Shown here: piece by piece, positions 34,332-42,858 of the stretch
How positions within the stretch are numbered: position 1 is the stretch's first letter
Layout of the letters: each line of letters starts with the position of its first letter
Source of the DNA: JAJTHC01 sp044358835
GTDB lineage: Bacteria > Cyanobacteriota > Vampirovibrionia > Vampirovibrionales > JAJTHC01
Length of the DNA stretch: 64,000 bases
Assembly (NCBI GenBank): GCA_044358835.1
Contig: JBIKNF010000005.1
Location: 1 to 64,000 of the forward strand
Reading direction: 5' to 3'
The notes under the pieces: model-generated
Seen by the model: the letters and a program-made list of their open reading frames with translations, nothing else
Database searches by the model: none
Told to the model about the DNA's origin: nothing
Made by a program: the position numbers and the translations under genes

Positions 34332-34760
34332 CTACTGCACATCGTACAATAAAACCGACTGCTGATAAATTGATTCAGCCAAGCCAAAGCCTTGGCCCGC
34401 TTGTTGACTAATGTTGGTGGCGGTTTCTTGATTCAACATGCCTCGGAAGGTTTTTTCGCCTTCGCCGCCACTTAAAAAACCCTCTTCACGATCCACGGTC
34501 GCTTCCATGGCTTCAAGTAATTGCTGAATAAATACTCCTTCAAACTGTTGAGCAGCTTGCTTGAGTTCTTTTTGTTTAGGGGTTTGGGGTTCTAAAAAAC
34601 TGGCGCGTAAGTCTTTCAGGCGTTCTGCAAAAGGCTTGGCAGGTTCCGTTTTTTCAGGGGCGCTTTCAGGGGTAAGCGTGGTGTTTTTTTGAAACTTATA
34701 CGCTGGTAATTCCCTAGGGGGTAAGGCTATGTTAGGCATCGCAAAGGAAGATAAATCCAT
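34332..34760 (-). CDS. flgJ: Flagellar rod-binding protein FlgJ (N-terminal type)
   Basis: This 142-residue protein contains only the rod-scaffold domain: KQAAQQFEGVFIQQLLEAME, then GGEGEKTFRGMLNQETA and a final Gln-rich stretch. The muramidase domain of enteric FlgJ is absent; a separate transglycosylase such as the one at 57438 could supply this activity. It is last of the flgH-flgI-flgJ operon, 4 bases after flgI. The N-terminal ~60 residues are Pro-rich and poorly conserved. Confidence 0.88.
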   Translation of the reverse strand: MDLSSFAMPNIALPPRELPAYKFQKNTTLTPESAPEKTEPAKPFAERLKDLRASFLEPQTPKQKELKQAAQQFEGVFIQQLLEAMEATVDREEGFLSGGEGEKTFRGMLNQETATNISQQAGQGFGLAESIYQQSVLLYDVQ

Positions 34761-34764
34761 AGGG

Positions 34765-35919
34765 TTATATAATCTCCAGCTCCGCTTCTAGCGATCCGGC
34801 CGCTTTAAGGGCTTGCAAAATCGAAATCAAGTCACTTGGGGTGACGCCTATGGCGTTTAAGGCGGTGACTAAGTCATGCAAGGTATTATTGGCCCCCAGT
34901 TCAATTAGACTTCCTTTTTCTTTGGTAATGTCCACCTTGTCATTCGTCACTAACGCCGTATTGCCCCCCCCTAAGGCATTGGGTTGTACGGCTTCTGTGG
35001 TGCTTTGAATGGTGACGGTGATTCCTCCATGAGCCACCGCCGCAGGTAAAAGCCTGACACTACTGCCAATTACGACGGTACCCGTGCGCTCATTCACCAC
35101 CACTTTAGCATTGTCATTCGGTACATCTACCGTGAGTTGTTCTAAAACAGACACAAAGGCGACCCGATTATTCAAGTAACGGGTGGGGAGTTCTACGCGT
35201 ATTGAAGAACCATCCAAGGCCACAGCAGGGCATAAGCTGGTATTTATTTTGGAAGCAATACGATTGGCTAGGGTATAATCGGTACGGTTTAGTACCAAAG
35301 TTAGACCTGTAGAATCGCCCACTTGCGTGTTTATTTCTCGCTCAATAATCGCCCCGTTTGGGATTCTGGCACTGGTGGTGATCGCCGTTTGCTTGGAAGA
35401 TCCCCCAGAAGAGACGGAAGATCCCCCTGTAGAAACAGGGCCTTGAGCCACAGCAATAACTTCACCATTGGGGGCAAGCAGTTGAGATGAAATCAACACG
35501 CCCCCTTCTAAGCTTTTGACTTTACCGATGGCCGAAAGGGTGACATCAATGGTGTCGCCAATCTTTGCAAAGGGAGGAATCTTGGCGATGATCATGACCT
35601 GAGCGGCGTTAGAACCTTGTAAGTCATTGGGGTTACTGATTCTTCCGCCTAAGTTATTGAGCATGTTCCATTGCGCCGTTCGCGTGGCGACTGAACTGTC
35701 GCCCGTGCCATTTAAACCCACCACTAACCCGTAGCCCACCACTTGGTTCATGCGAACATCTTTAATACGCACCAAGTTTTTAAGGCTGATGGTTGTTTTG
35801 GCTTGCGCTTGAGGCAACCACGCTGAGGTTCCTATACCATTTAGTATAAAAACACTGACACTGAATAAACAAACCAGTGAACGAAACACGTTGATTAATA
35901 GGGAAGATACAGAACGCAT
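34765..35919 (-). CDS. flgI: Flagellar P-ring protein FlgI
   Basis: This 384-residue periplasmic protein forms the P ring in the peptidoglycan layer. It has a signal peptide (SLVCLFSVSVFILNGIGTSA) and the family start VRIKDVRMNQVVGYGLVVGLNGTGD (read as two adjacent short motifs). The C-terminus TLHDLVTALNAIGVTPSDLISILQALKAAG is typical. The presence of a P ring with FlgH shows a diderm envelope. An 8-base poly-C tract lies inside the gene near 34968. Confidence 0.96.
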   Translation of the reverse strand: MRSVSSLLINVFRSLVCLFSVSVFILNGIGTSAWLPQAQAKTTISLKNLVRIKDVRMNQVVGYGLVVGLNGTGDSSVATRTAQWNMLNNLGGRISNPNDLQGSNAAQVMIIAKIPPFAKIGDTIDVTLSAIGKVKSLEGGVLISSQLLAPNGEVIAVAQGPVSTGGSSVSSGGSSKQTAITTSARIPNGAIIEREINTQVGDSTGLTLVLNRTDYTLANRIASKINTSLCPAVALDGSSIRVELPTRYLNNRVAFVSVLEQLTVDVPNDNAKVVVNERTGTVVIGSSVRLLPAAVAHGGITVTIQSTTEAVQPNALGGGNTALVTNDKVDITKEKGSLIELGANNTLHDLVTALNAIGVTPSDLISILQALKAAGSLEAELEII

Positions 35920-35967
35920 GGTGTTAGATTTCCTTGAGGCAAACGCCTCGATGTAGAGTGGGGGGTA

Positions 35968-36654
35968 TTATTGGAATTTGCTCATAATTTTAGAAAAAAT
36001 ACTGTCGTTTTGAGAACGACTAATAATGCCTTGCCCTGCAACCACAATTTGCATATTGGCCACTTTGTGTGAAGAAATTTCATTTTCACTGTTTAAGAAA
36101 TAGGGGTTTACAATGCCTGTCACATAAACATCCGTTTTTTCTTTAGAAAATGCCATCGTTTTACGCCCCTGTACCATCAGGTTACCGTTGGGCAACACTT
36201 GCATGACTTGGCAGGTAAAGGTGTCATTAAACGATTGGTTTTGGGTTGCGGTGCCTTGGCTATTGGTGGTATTGTTGTTGGCAATCCCCCCTAGATTAGG
36301 AAGCTGTGCGAATTTTGCCAAGCCTCCTAGGCCAAACGTATTGGCTAAGGTGCTGGCGGCGTTGCTTATCACCGTGGATGTATTTTCTTCAAAGGTGGAA
36401 TCTTTTTGAATTTGAATGGTGTTTTTGTTTTGACGCTTGGTCGACTCTTCCACTTTAATGGTGACTAAATCTCCTACTTGCTGGGGGCGAGGGGGGCTGT
36501 ATAACATGCGAGGGGCATTGGCTCTTGGGTGCATGCCTTGGGTATTCGGTAAAAATAAGGATTCCGCCTGAAGTGGGCAGGCGGTATTTAACAAGGTATT
36601 CAGTAGCAAAGCCACAAGCATGACGCGTGAAGCGTTTAAGGCCATTGGGTTCAT
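35968..36654 (-). CDS. flgH: Flagellar L-ring protein FlgH
   Basis: This 228-residue protein builds the outer-membrane L ring. It has an N-terminal signal (VMLVALLLNTLLNTAC) with a Cys that may be lipidated; the lipobox LNTAC is not ideal. The family regions are VGDLVTIKVEES, PNGNLMVQGRKTMAFSKE and VTGIVNPYFLNSENEISSHKVANMQI, with a long Asn/Thr/Gln-rich insert in the middle. It is first in the flg operon. Element copy C lies directly upstream, between it and hemC. Confidence 0.95.
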   Translation of the reverse strand: MNPMALNASRVMLVALLLNTLLNTACPLQAESLFLPNTQGMHPRANAPRMLYSPPRPQQVGDLVTIKVEESTKRQNKNTIQIQKDSTFEENTSTVISNAASTLANTFGLGGLAKFAQLPNLGGIANNNTTNSQGTATQNQSFNDTFTCQVMQVLPNGNLMVQGRKTMAFSKEKTDVYVTGIVNPYFLNSENEISSHKVANMQIVVAGQGIISRSQNDSIFSKIMSKFQ

Positions 36655-36742
36655 TTGGATCGTCCCTCACTGTTTTTTCTCTCTCTGTTATTGTGACGAT
36701 TTCCAGGGGGATTCACCCCCTCCCAAAGGTGTATTTTCTATT

Positions 36743-36889
36743 TATAGTGTTCGAAAGATGAAACAGGCGATGAGGCTATTCTAGGAGCCTAGATTTTTTG
36801 TGCGGGCGTGTACACAGACGAACATAACCAAGCAAAAAAATCGTAGCGACAACGAAGAGGCCATAGACCGTTTTATCTATCGGATTATA
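36743..36889 (+). repeat. Dispersed structured element, copy C
   Basis: It shares the core CTAGGAGCCTAG...ATCGTAGCGACAACGAAG with copies A and B, and its 5' arm TATAGTGTTCG... with copy B. The TGTAC/GTACA hairpin is partly lost (TGTACACAGACGAACA). The right end runs into the 3' end of hemC: the hemC stop codon (36877-36879) lies inside the element. Confidence 0.8.
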
Positions 36890-37851
36890 TGAAGGCTGTT
36901 CCGAATCGCCTGAGCACCACTACGCAACATATCTTCCACCAAAGATTCAATGTCTTTTTGGATTTCCGTTTGATTAAAGGTGCGAAACTCTACCTGTCGG
37001 TACACTTCTAAAGAAGCCTCTGCATTCAAGAGTTGCACAAAAAACGTAAAACCTGTTTGGTTCTGCTCAGGCTTGGCATAAGCTCCCAACGGTAATTGGC
37101 AACCACCTTCTAGTAAACGCATGAGTTCTCGTTCGGCAAAAACGCAGGCGGTTAGGGCGTCATTTCTTTTTACTGTTGAAAGTTGTTTAGCAAAGGGATG
37201 TTCCCTATGAAACTCCAGCCCCAAAACGCCTTGCCCTACAGCAGGGATCAATTCGCGTTCAGGGCAGAAAACATGAGTGATTTTTTCCGCCAAACCCAAA
37301 CGATTCAAACCCGCCACAGCTAAAATGGTCGCATCATAGCCTTCTTCTTCAAGTTTACGAAAACGGGTTTGCACATTCCCCCGAATGTTTTGATACACCA
37401 AGTCAGGACGCATCTTCTTGAGTTGAGCCACTCGACGAACGGCGCTGGTGCCCACCACACTACTTGGGGGCAAATCTTGAAAGTGGGTCACGCCATCAGC
37501 GGCAATAAAGGCATCTCGTACATCTTCACGTAAAGAAAAGGGCCTTACCTCTAAGCCTTCAGGCAAACAGGAAGGCATGTCCTTCAAGCTATGCACGGCA
37601 AAATCAATTTCCCCACGGAGTAAACCTTGTTCGAGTTCTTTGACGAAAACGCCGTAATTCCCTGTTTGAAGACCCAAATCAGAAAGAGAGTCTTTCAAGT
37701 GAAGATCACCCAAGGCCTTTAAGGCCACGATTTCAAACTGCACGTCTGCAAATGCTTTTTCTTGCAAAAGTAAGTGAATCACATGCTGGGTTTGTTGCAT
37801 GGCAAGGGGGCTGTCTCGAGTGCCGACTTTTAAAATACGTTGTGATGGCAT
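36877..37851 (-). CDS. hemC: Porphobilinogen deaminase (hydroxymethylbilane synthase)
   Basis: This 324-residue enzyme joins four porphobilinogens into hydroxymethylbilane. KVGTRDSPLAMQQTQHV, the Arg/Asp active-site stretch and LLEGGCQLPLGAYA, whose Cys carries the dipyrromethane cofactor, are present. It follows hemA by 24 bases, forming a heme operon. The last codons (…NSLHIIR) and the stop are encoded by element copy C, so the natural end of the gene may have been replaced by insertion. Confidence 0.95.
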   Translation of the reverse strand: MPSQRILKVGTRDSPLAMQQTQHVIHLLLQEKAFADVQFEIVALKALGDLHLKDSLSDLGLQTGNYGVFVKELEQGLLRGEIDFAVHSLKDMPSCLPEGLEVRPFSLREDVRDAFIAADGVTHFQDLPPSSVVGTSAVRRVAQLKKMRPDLVYQNIRGNVQTRFRKLEEEGYDATILAVAGLNRLGLAEKITHVFCPERELIPAVGQGVLGLEFHREHPFAKQLSTVKRNDALTACVFAERELMRLLEGGCQLPLGAYAKPEQNQTGFTFFVQLLNAEASLEVYRQVEFRTFNQTEIQKDIESLVEDMLRSGAQAIRNSLHIIR

Positions 37852-37875
37852 GCCTATTAAACCCCTTGTTGTTAT

Positions 37876-39321
37876 TTATGAACTCATTTCAGGGAAAGTA
37901 CTACCCAGTCCGTTAGAATAAGAAGAAGGCATTTCAATGTTAAAGGCTTGCGACGCTTCAGGCAGTGAACGCAACACCAATGGTTCTCTTGAATAGGGTA
38001 AGGGTTGAAATAAATCTCGTAAAATATGCAACTCTTCGGATTGGAAAAGGCCTTGGTTAATCACCATGCTAGGACTATGCAAAAGCCGTTGCATCAAGCC
38101 TTGACTCCACTCAAACAACGCTTCTTGCCGTTCTTCTGGAGTTAAATCGCTTAAGTCTAACGGGTGCTGTTCCATGTAGTCCAAATGAAGGCTTTCTACA
38201 AAGTCTCGTAATTGCTTGAGTTCTGCTTCACAGGCTACTTTGTTGAGGCAACTGGGTAAGTGCTCTAAGGCTTTTTCAATCATTTCTTCGGCGGTACGAC
38301 GCAAACGGGCTTCTTTTTGAGGATCAAAACTCGACATACCCACCAAGGCATCGGTGTCAAAGACTTTAATATGTGTGTGCGTTTGTGCTACATCGGGGCA
38401 AACATTGCGAGGCACTGAAATGTCATAAATACTCAAGGGGGTTGAATGATGATTAAATTGTTCCACAAAAAAGAGCAGGTGCGGGGCTCCTGTGGCCACA
38501 AACACAACATCCGCTTGACCCAGTAACTCCGGAGTTTTTTCCCAGGTCGCCCCATTAAAAGAAAAACGTTCGCTCAGCTCATTTAAGCGTTCTTGGCTTC
38601 GATTTAATAACTTCACCTGCTGCCGTGCTTCTAAAGGCAAGGCTTCATTCAGGCGTTCTAAAATTAAACACGCCATTTTTCCTCCCCCCACCACCACGAT
38701 GTTTTTTTGAAATAAATTAGGGTGATGCATCAAGGCTAAATCTAGCGTTGCTTTACTCACGCTAGAATCTCGACTGGCAATGCCTGTTTTGCTCCGCACT
38801 TTTTTACCCACTTGAACCGCTTCGTAAAAAAGCACACGTAAGTTTTTTTGCATAGGATTTTCTACGCTATGGGCAGATTGAGCCAGTTCAACGGCAGCTT
38901 TCACTTGGCTTAGAATCTGACCTTCCCCTAGAATAAGGCTGTCTAGCCCACATGCCACGTGATACAAATGCCGAGCAACCGCTTTGCCTTGTAAAACTTG
39001 AACGGCGTCGCTTTTAAACAGGCTGGGCTCTACTCCTTTTTGTTCAATCAAATAATGTTTTAATGAAAGTTGAGCATGCGAAAGATTCGAGCAAACGGCA
39101 TATAATTCCACCCGATTGCAGGTGGTTAATACCGCCAATGAACGAATGCCTGAAGTTTGGGCGTCTTGCGTGAGTTCATGAATCACTTGAGCCACTTCAT
39201 GTTCTTGAAAATTGAAGGATTCGCGAATGTCTAAAGTCGCCGTTGTGTAATGAACACCCAGCATGAGGTATTCATTATATAAAGGGGATTCAGCTATTTC
39301 AAATAAGGGACGATGAGACAT
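37876..39321 (-). CDS. hemA: Glutamyl-tRNA reductase
   Basis: This 481-residue enzyme makes glutamate-1-semialdehyde, the first step of heme synthesis by the C5 route. Visible are GVHYTTATLDIRESF, the catalytic Cys in LTTCNRVELYA and the NADPH site VVVGGGKMACLILERL. The start at 39321 has TGGAA about 9 bases upstream; an upstream 15-codon extension is less likely, and the family core starts near MLGVHYTTA. The C-terminal dimerisation region is long. Confidence 0.94.
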   Translation of the reverse strand: MSHRPLFEIAESPLYNEYLMLGVHYTTATLDIRESFNFQEHEVAQVIHELTQDAQTSGIRSLAVLTTCNRVELYAVCSNLSHAQLSLKHYLIEQKGVEPSLFKSDAVQVLQGKAVARHLYHVACGLDSLILGEGQILSQVKAAVELAQSAHSVENPMQKNLRVLFYEAVQVGKKVRSKTGIASRDSSVSKATLDLALMHHPNLFQKNIVVVGGGKMACLILERLNEALPLEARQQVKLLNRSQERLNELSERFSFNGATWEKTPELLGQADVVFVATGAPHLLFFVEQFNHHSTPLSIYDISVPRNVCPDVAQTHTHIKVFDTDALVGMSSFDPQKEARLRRTAEEMIEKALEHLPSCLNKVACEAELKQLRDFVESLHLDYMEQHPLDLSDLTPEERQEALFEWSQGLMQRLLHSPSMVINQGLFQSEELHILRDLFQPLPYSREPLVLRSLPEASQAFNIEMPSSYSNGLGSTFPEMSS

Positions 39322-39526
39322 AGTAATGTTCCAAACGACACGGTCTTCACACGTTGTGGCATACACGCTTACAAATAGACTTTAAACCACTTCACCAATC
39401 ATGACAACTAAAATGACTAAACCTAAGCAGTTATTTAAAGCATACACCAAGCAAACGATTTTAGAGCAAAAGATCTAGGAGATTTTATGAGGTAAACTCA
39501 ACTTGATTCAACCCAAAAACCTATAA

Positions 39527-40810
39527 CTAGTTGGCCACCACTTCTTTAACTCGGGCATTGGCAAGGGCTTGAAGAGAAGAGACGGCATCTAAAGCTTCCC
39601 AAGGCACGTTTAAATCACTGCGGCCAATGTGACCGTAGGCGGCCAAATCTTGATAGAAGCGCCCGCCACGCAAGGCAGGCAAACGAGTGAGTTCAAATTT
39701 CTGGATAATCGCCGCAGGACGCAAATCAAATACTTCGTTGACCAGTTCAGACAAATCCGTATCGCTAAGCCCTTGTTTCACCGTACCGAAGCTGTCCACA
39801 AAAATAGACGTGGGAGATGCCACTCCAATGGCATAGCTTAATTGCACTTCGGCTTTGTCGGCTAATCCTGCAGCAACAAGGTTTTTGGCCACATAGCGTG
39901 CCGCATAGGCAGCGGAACGATCCACTTTAGTTGGGTCTTTTCCTGAAAAGGCTCCGCCTCCGTGACGCGACGCGCCTCCGTAGGTGTCGACGATGATTTT
40001 ACGTCCTGTTAAGCCTGAATCCCCTTGAGGCCCACCAATCACAAAGCGTCCACTTGGGTTGATGAAATACTTGGTCTCAGCATCAGGCTTAATGTCAAAG
40101 GCTTCAAACACAGGAAAAATAACGTAGCGACGCACGTCGTCAAAAATGCGACGTTGCAAAGCGGTATTGTCTGAAACGCCTTCTATTTCAGCCGCATGTT
40201 GCGTTGAAATCACCACGGTTTCCACACGTTTAGCCACACCGTTTTCATATTCAATGGTGACTTGTGACTTGCCGTCTGGTCTCAAGTAAGGGAGCGTGCC
40301 GTCTTTACGGACTTTCGCCAACTGCTTCACTAAGGCATGAGCAATATCAATCGCCACAGGCATGTAGTTTTTCGTTTCATTACTCGCATAGCCAAACATA
40401 ATGCCTTGATCGCCTGCTCCGATACGGTCAATTTCTTGATCGCTTAAGGTTTTGTTACGCACTTCAAGGGCGTTGTCCACACCGCCTGCGATGTCTCGAG
40501 ATTGCTCGTCGATACTGACCAACACCCCACACGTCTGGCCATCAAACCCACCTGCTTCAGCCCCCACATAGCCAATATCGACAATCACTTTTCGCGCCAC
40601 ACTGGCGATATCTACATAGCAGGACGACGTAATTTCACCTGTAACCAGCACCAGCCCTGTATTCACTACTGTTTCACACGCCACACGAGCCAACGGATCT
40701 TGGCTTAAGCAGGCGTCTAAAACGGCATCGGAAATTTGATCGCAGATTTTGTCGGGGTGACCTTCTGTAACAGATTCAGAAGTAAAGAAATAGCGAGAGG
40801 CATTAGACAT
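39527..40810 (-). CDS. metK: S-adenosylmethionine synthetase
   Basis: This 427-residue enzyme makes SAM from methionine and ATP. FTSESVTEGHPDKICDQISDAV, GAGDQGIMFGYA and the P-loop-like GGGAFSGKDPTKVDRSAAY are present. The length is slightly above the usual 385-400. I looked for a SAM riboswitch or leader upstream and saw none. With metY it belongs to the methionine cycle but the two are separated and controlled differently. Confidence 0.97.
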   Translation of the reverse strand: MSNASRYFFTSESVTEGHPDKICDQISDAVLDACLSQDPLARVACETVVNTGLVLVTGEITSSCYVDIASVARKVIVDIGYVGAEAGGFDGQTCGVLVSIDEQSRDIAGGVDNALEVRNKTLSDQEIDRIGAGDQGIMFGYASNETKNYMPVAIDIAHALVKQLAKVRKDGTLPYLRPDGKSQVTIEYENGVAKRVETVVISTQHAAEIEGVSDNTALQRRIFDDVRRYVIFPVFEAFDIKPDAETKYFINPSGRFVIGGPQGDSGLTGRKIIVDTYGGASRHGGGAFSGKDPTKVDRSAAYAARYVAKNLVAAGLADKAEVQLSYAIGVASPTSIFVDSFGTVKQGLSDTDLSELVNEVFDLRPAAIIQKFELTRLPALRGGRFYQDLAAYGHIGRSDLNVPWEALDAVSSLQALANARVKEVVAN

Positions 40811-40941
40811 AAGGCGTTTCCTTTGCAGGGTTGAAGATCGTGATTTTTTGTCTACGGTGTATTATCCCCAAAACACGATGTGGGGTCAAATCTTTGGGTT
40901 AAGGGTTTTTAATTCAGTGGCGAATACGGAATAGAACTTCA

Positions 40942-40959
40942 ATCTATCGAACACTATAG
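40942..40959 (-). repeat. Fragment of the dispersed element (copy E)
   Basis: The 18 bases ATCTATCGAACACTATAG are the reverse complement of the left end of copy B (CTATAGTGTTCGATAGAT). The following bases enter the insertion at 40959, so the element end appears to have been hit by the second mobile element. Confidence 0.6.
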
Positions 40960-41133
40960 AAGGCTCTGCAAAAGTCTATTTTGCTTTGTTCCTCCTCCCT
41001 TAGGGAGCACGCCTCGCCTATGGCGGGCTACGCCAGGAGGAGGGAACACCAGCTATGGACGGGCATCCCGAATCCCTCACCCCAACCCTCTCCCTAAGGG
41101 AGAGGGAGTAAAACGCCCTTTCGCAGAGCCTTC
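40959..41133. mobile_element. MITE-like insertion, 175 bp
   Basis: Terminal inverted repeats GAAGGCTCTGC (40959-40969) and GCAGAGCCTTC (41123-41133) extend to 16 bases with one mismatch. They are flanked by TATA on both sides (40955-40958 and 41134-41137), fitting a 2- or 4-base target duplication. The inside has no gene, only two GC-rich palindromes, one of them CCCTCTCCC-TAA-GGGAGAGGG. It needs a transposase from elsewhere, perhaps of the TA-targeting IS630/mariner type. Confidence 0.75.
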
Positions 41134-41184
41134 TATAGTATTTAAAGAGTTTTCCGTACAGTAGGATCAAGCCTTTTACACACG

Positions 41185-42687
41185 CTAGGGCGTGGTGGGG
41201 GAAGGCGCTGTTGCTTCAGGTTCTTGGGTGGGAAGAATCGGCGAGTTGGCATAATTAACAAAATCGTGCGAAAACTTGGGGGCTAAAAATACGACGCTGG
41301 GAATTTGAGTCGCCAAACCCACTGTGGAAGCCAGTAGATATTTGGCTTCTTTTTGAATGCGCTGAGCGACTTCCGTGTTTTCGACGGCTTTGGGCAAGGC
41401 CACCCAATTAAAGTGTTCAATGGCTTTTAGACTGGAAAACTTGGCAGCCCAATACATCACCATACCCAACCAAGTATGGGTAAAATCTCGTATGTACAAT
41501 TCATCTCGTTTTTCTTTGGGGTCTCGTGAATAGCGAATGGTGGGAAGAATTAAGGAGGGTAACAACCAATGTAACGCATGATATGCCGTATTATAGCTAT
41601 ACAGTCGGTCCAGTTCTTTGGGGTTGTTGTGATGCTTAATCGTATGGAAAAGCCCCCACAGCGCCATAGACATATAAGTCGCACCCATTAAGGCCACCCC
41701 AACAGCGGGTGCTTTGAGTTTAAAGGTCAATTCGCCGTTTTCGTCTTTTTGAGCCTGAAAAAAGGTATGCTTCAATTCCCCTTTCAGCGAATGATCTTCA
41801 GGGTAGTGGACCCCGTTCTGGCGGGTGTGGGCCTGTTCTTTTTTTGTATTTGGGAAACATAAGGCACTGCTTAATTTGGCCAGTCCAATGGCGCCTAATA
41901 AACTGGTCACAATGCCTTGTAAGTCATAATCCATCAAGCGAATCCCCACCTTCAGTACGCGTTCTTTTAAGGTGGTGGCGACGATTTTTTTGTAAGGCTT
42001 CATCCATTTATAAGCCACAGGCAATAAGGCTAAGAATCCTCCAGCAGTGACAAGGGCTTCAAGGGTGTGTCGTTTTTTGTCTTGAGGGGATTGCTCATCC
42101 CACCCTTCTTTCAGATGCTGGACTTTGTCAGGTGATTGGGCCCACTGATGCACCTGCTTAAGGTGTTGCATGGCTTGGCTACCAATGGCAGGGCCAATTA
42201 AGGCAGACGCTGTAAGCGAAACAATTTGCGCGGGAATATAACTTAATAAGTGGTTTTTTTCTTTTTGAATAGGGTCATCAGCGTCCGCGCCAAGGGCTTT
42301 ACCTAGCCCTTGTAAGAACTTGGGTAATTTTGCAATCTCTTCGGGCTTGCTTAGCTTAGTTATTTCATTAGAAAGACCTTTTCGTAAAAAAAAGTAAAGC
42401 ATGGTGGCTGAACCCAGCGCGGCAAAATCTCGAGCAAGTAGCGCGTTTTTGTCTTCAGGGGTGTCTTGAGTGTAACGGAGTAGGGGGACCAAAAAAAGCG
42501 TGGCCAGCATAAAACCTCGATACTCAATGGCTTCAAAATCCCAGTGCGCAGGGGGGTGCCAAGCCCCCGTTCGTTGTTGAATAGCACCTTGCATAGTGCT
42601 AGGCGAAGGCTTTGTAGGCACGCTCCAATTCCCCTTCGGGTGAAACCGAGTGGGGTTAGGGCTAACATGGTAAGGCGCCATTTTCAT
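41185..42687 (-). CDS. Polytopic membrane protein with internal duplication (500 residues)
   Basis: No family is recognised. Two related segments occur near residues 60-165 and 375-480; each starts with a hydrophobic stretch and the motif RY(T/S)xD...EKxxLxxRDF (RYTQDTPEDKNALLARDF and RYSRDPKEKRDELYIRDF) followed by an aromatic membrane helix. Roughly ten hydrophobic segments are visible. The N-terminus is Pro/Ser-rich with no signal peptide. It resembles the protein at 55778 in this motif. It is likely an inner-membrane protein; function unknown. Confidence 0.75.
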   Translation of the reverse strand: MKMAPYHVSPNPTRFHPKGNWSVPTKPSPSTMQGAIQQRTGAWHPPAHWDFEAIEYRGFMLATLFLVPLLRYTQDTPEDKNALLARDFAALGSATMLYFFLRKGLSNEITKLSKPEEIAKLPKFLQGLGKALGADADDPIQKEKNHLLSYIPAQIVSLTASALIGPAIGSQAMQHLKQVHQWAQSPDKVQHLKEGWDEQSPQDKKRHTLEALVTAGGFLALLPVAYKWMKPYKKIVATTLKERVLKVGIRLMDYDLQGIVTSLLGAIGLAKLSSALCFPNTKKEQAHTRQNGVHYPEDHSLKGELKHTFFQAQKDENGELTFKLKAPAVGVALMGATYMSMALWGLFHTIKHHNNPKELDRLYSYNTAYHALHWLLPSLILPTIRYSRDPKEKRDELYIRDFTHTWLGMVMYWAAKFSSLKAIEHFNWVALPKAVENTEVAQRIQKEAKYLLASTVGLATQIPSVVFLAPKFSHDFVNYANSPILPTQEPEATAPSPTTP

Positions 42688-42858
42688 AGAGTGTTTTACG
42701 AGCCAATCTAAAAGTCGTGTTTGAAATGGGGACTGCTTAACGCTTTAAGTCCGCTCAATAATATAACGTGTTAGGCATCACCTCACAGGTGAGTTTAAAG
42801 GTCTGAAGGCTTGCTGATTCAAGCATACGCATCCATCATGTGCCTAAAAACGAAGGCT

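Noticed and set aside
40811..40940. SAM riboswitch upstream of metK
   Set aside because: No matching helices or conserved bases were found on the minus strand.
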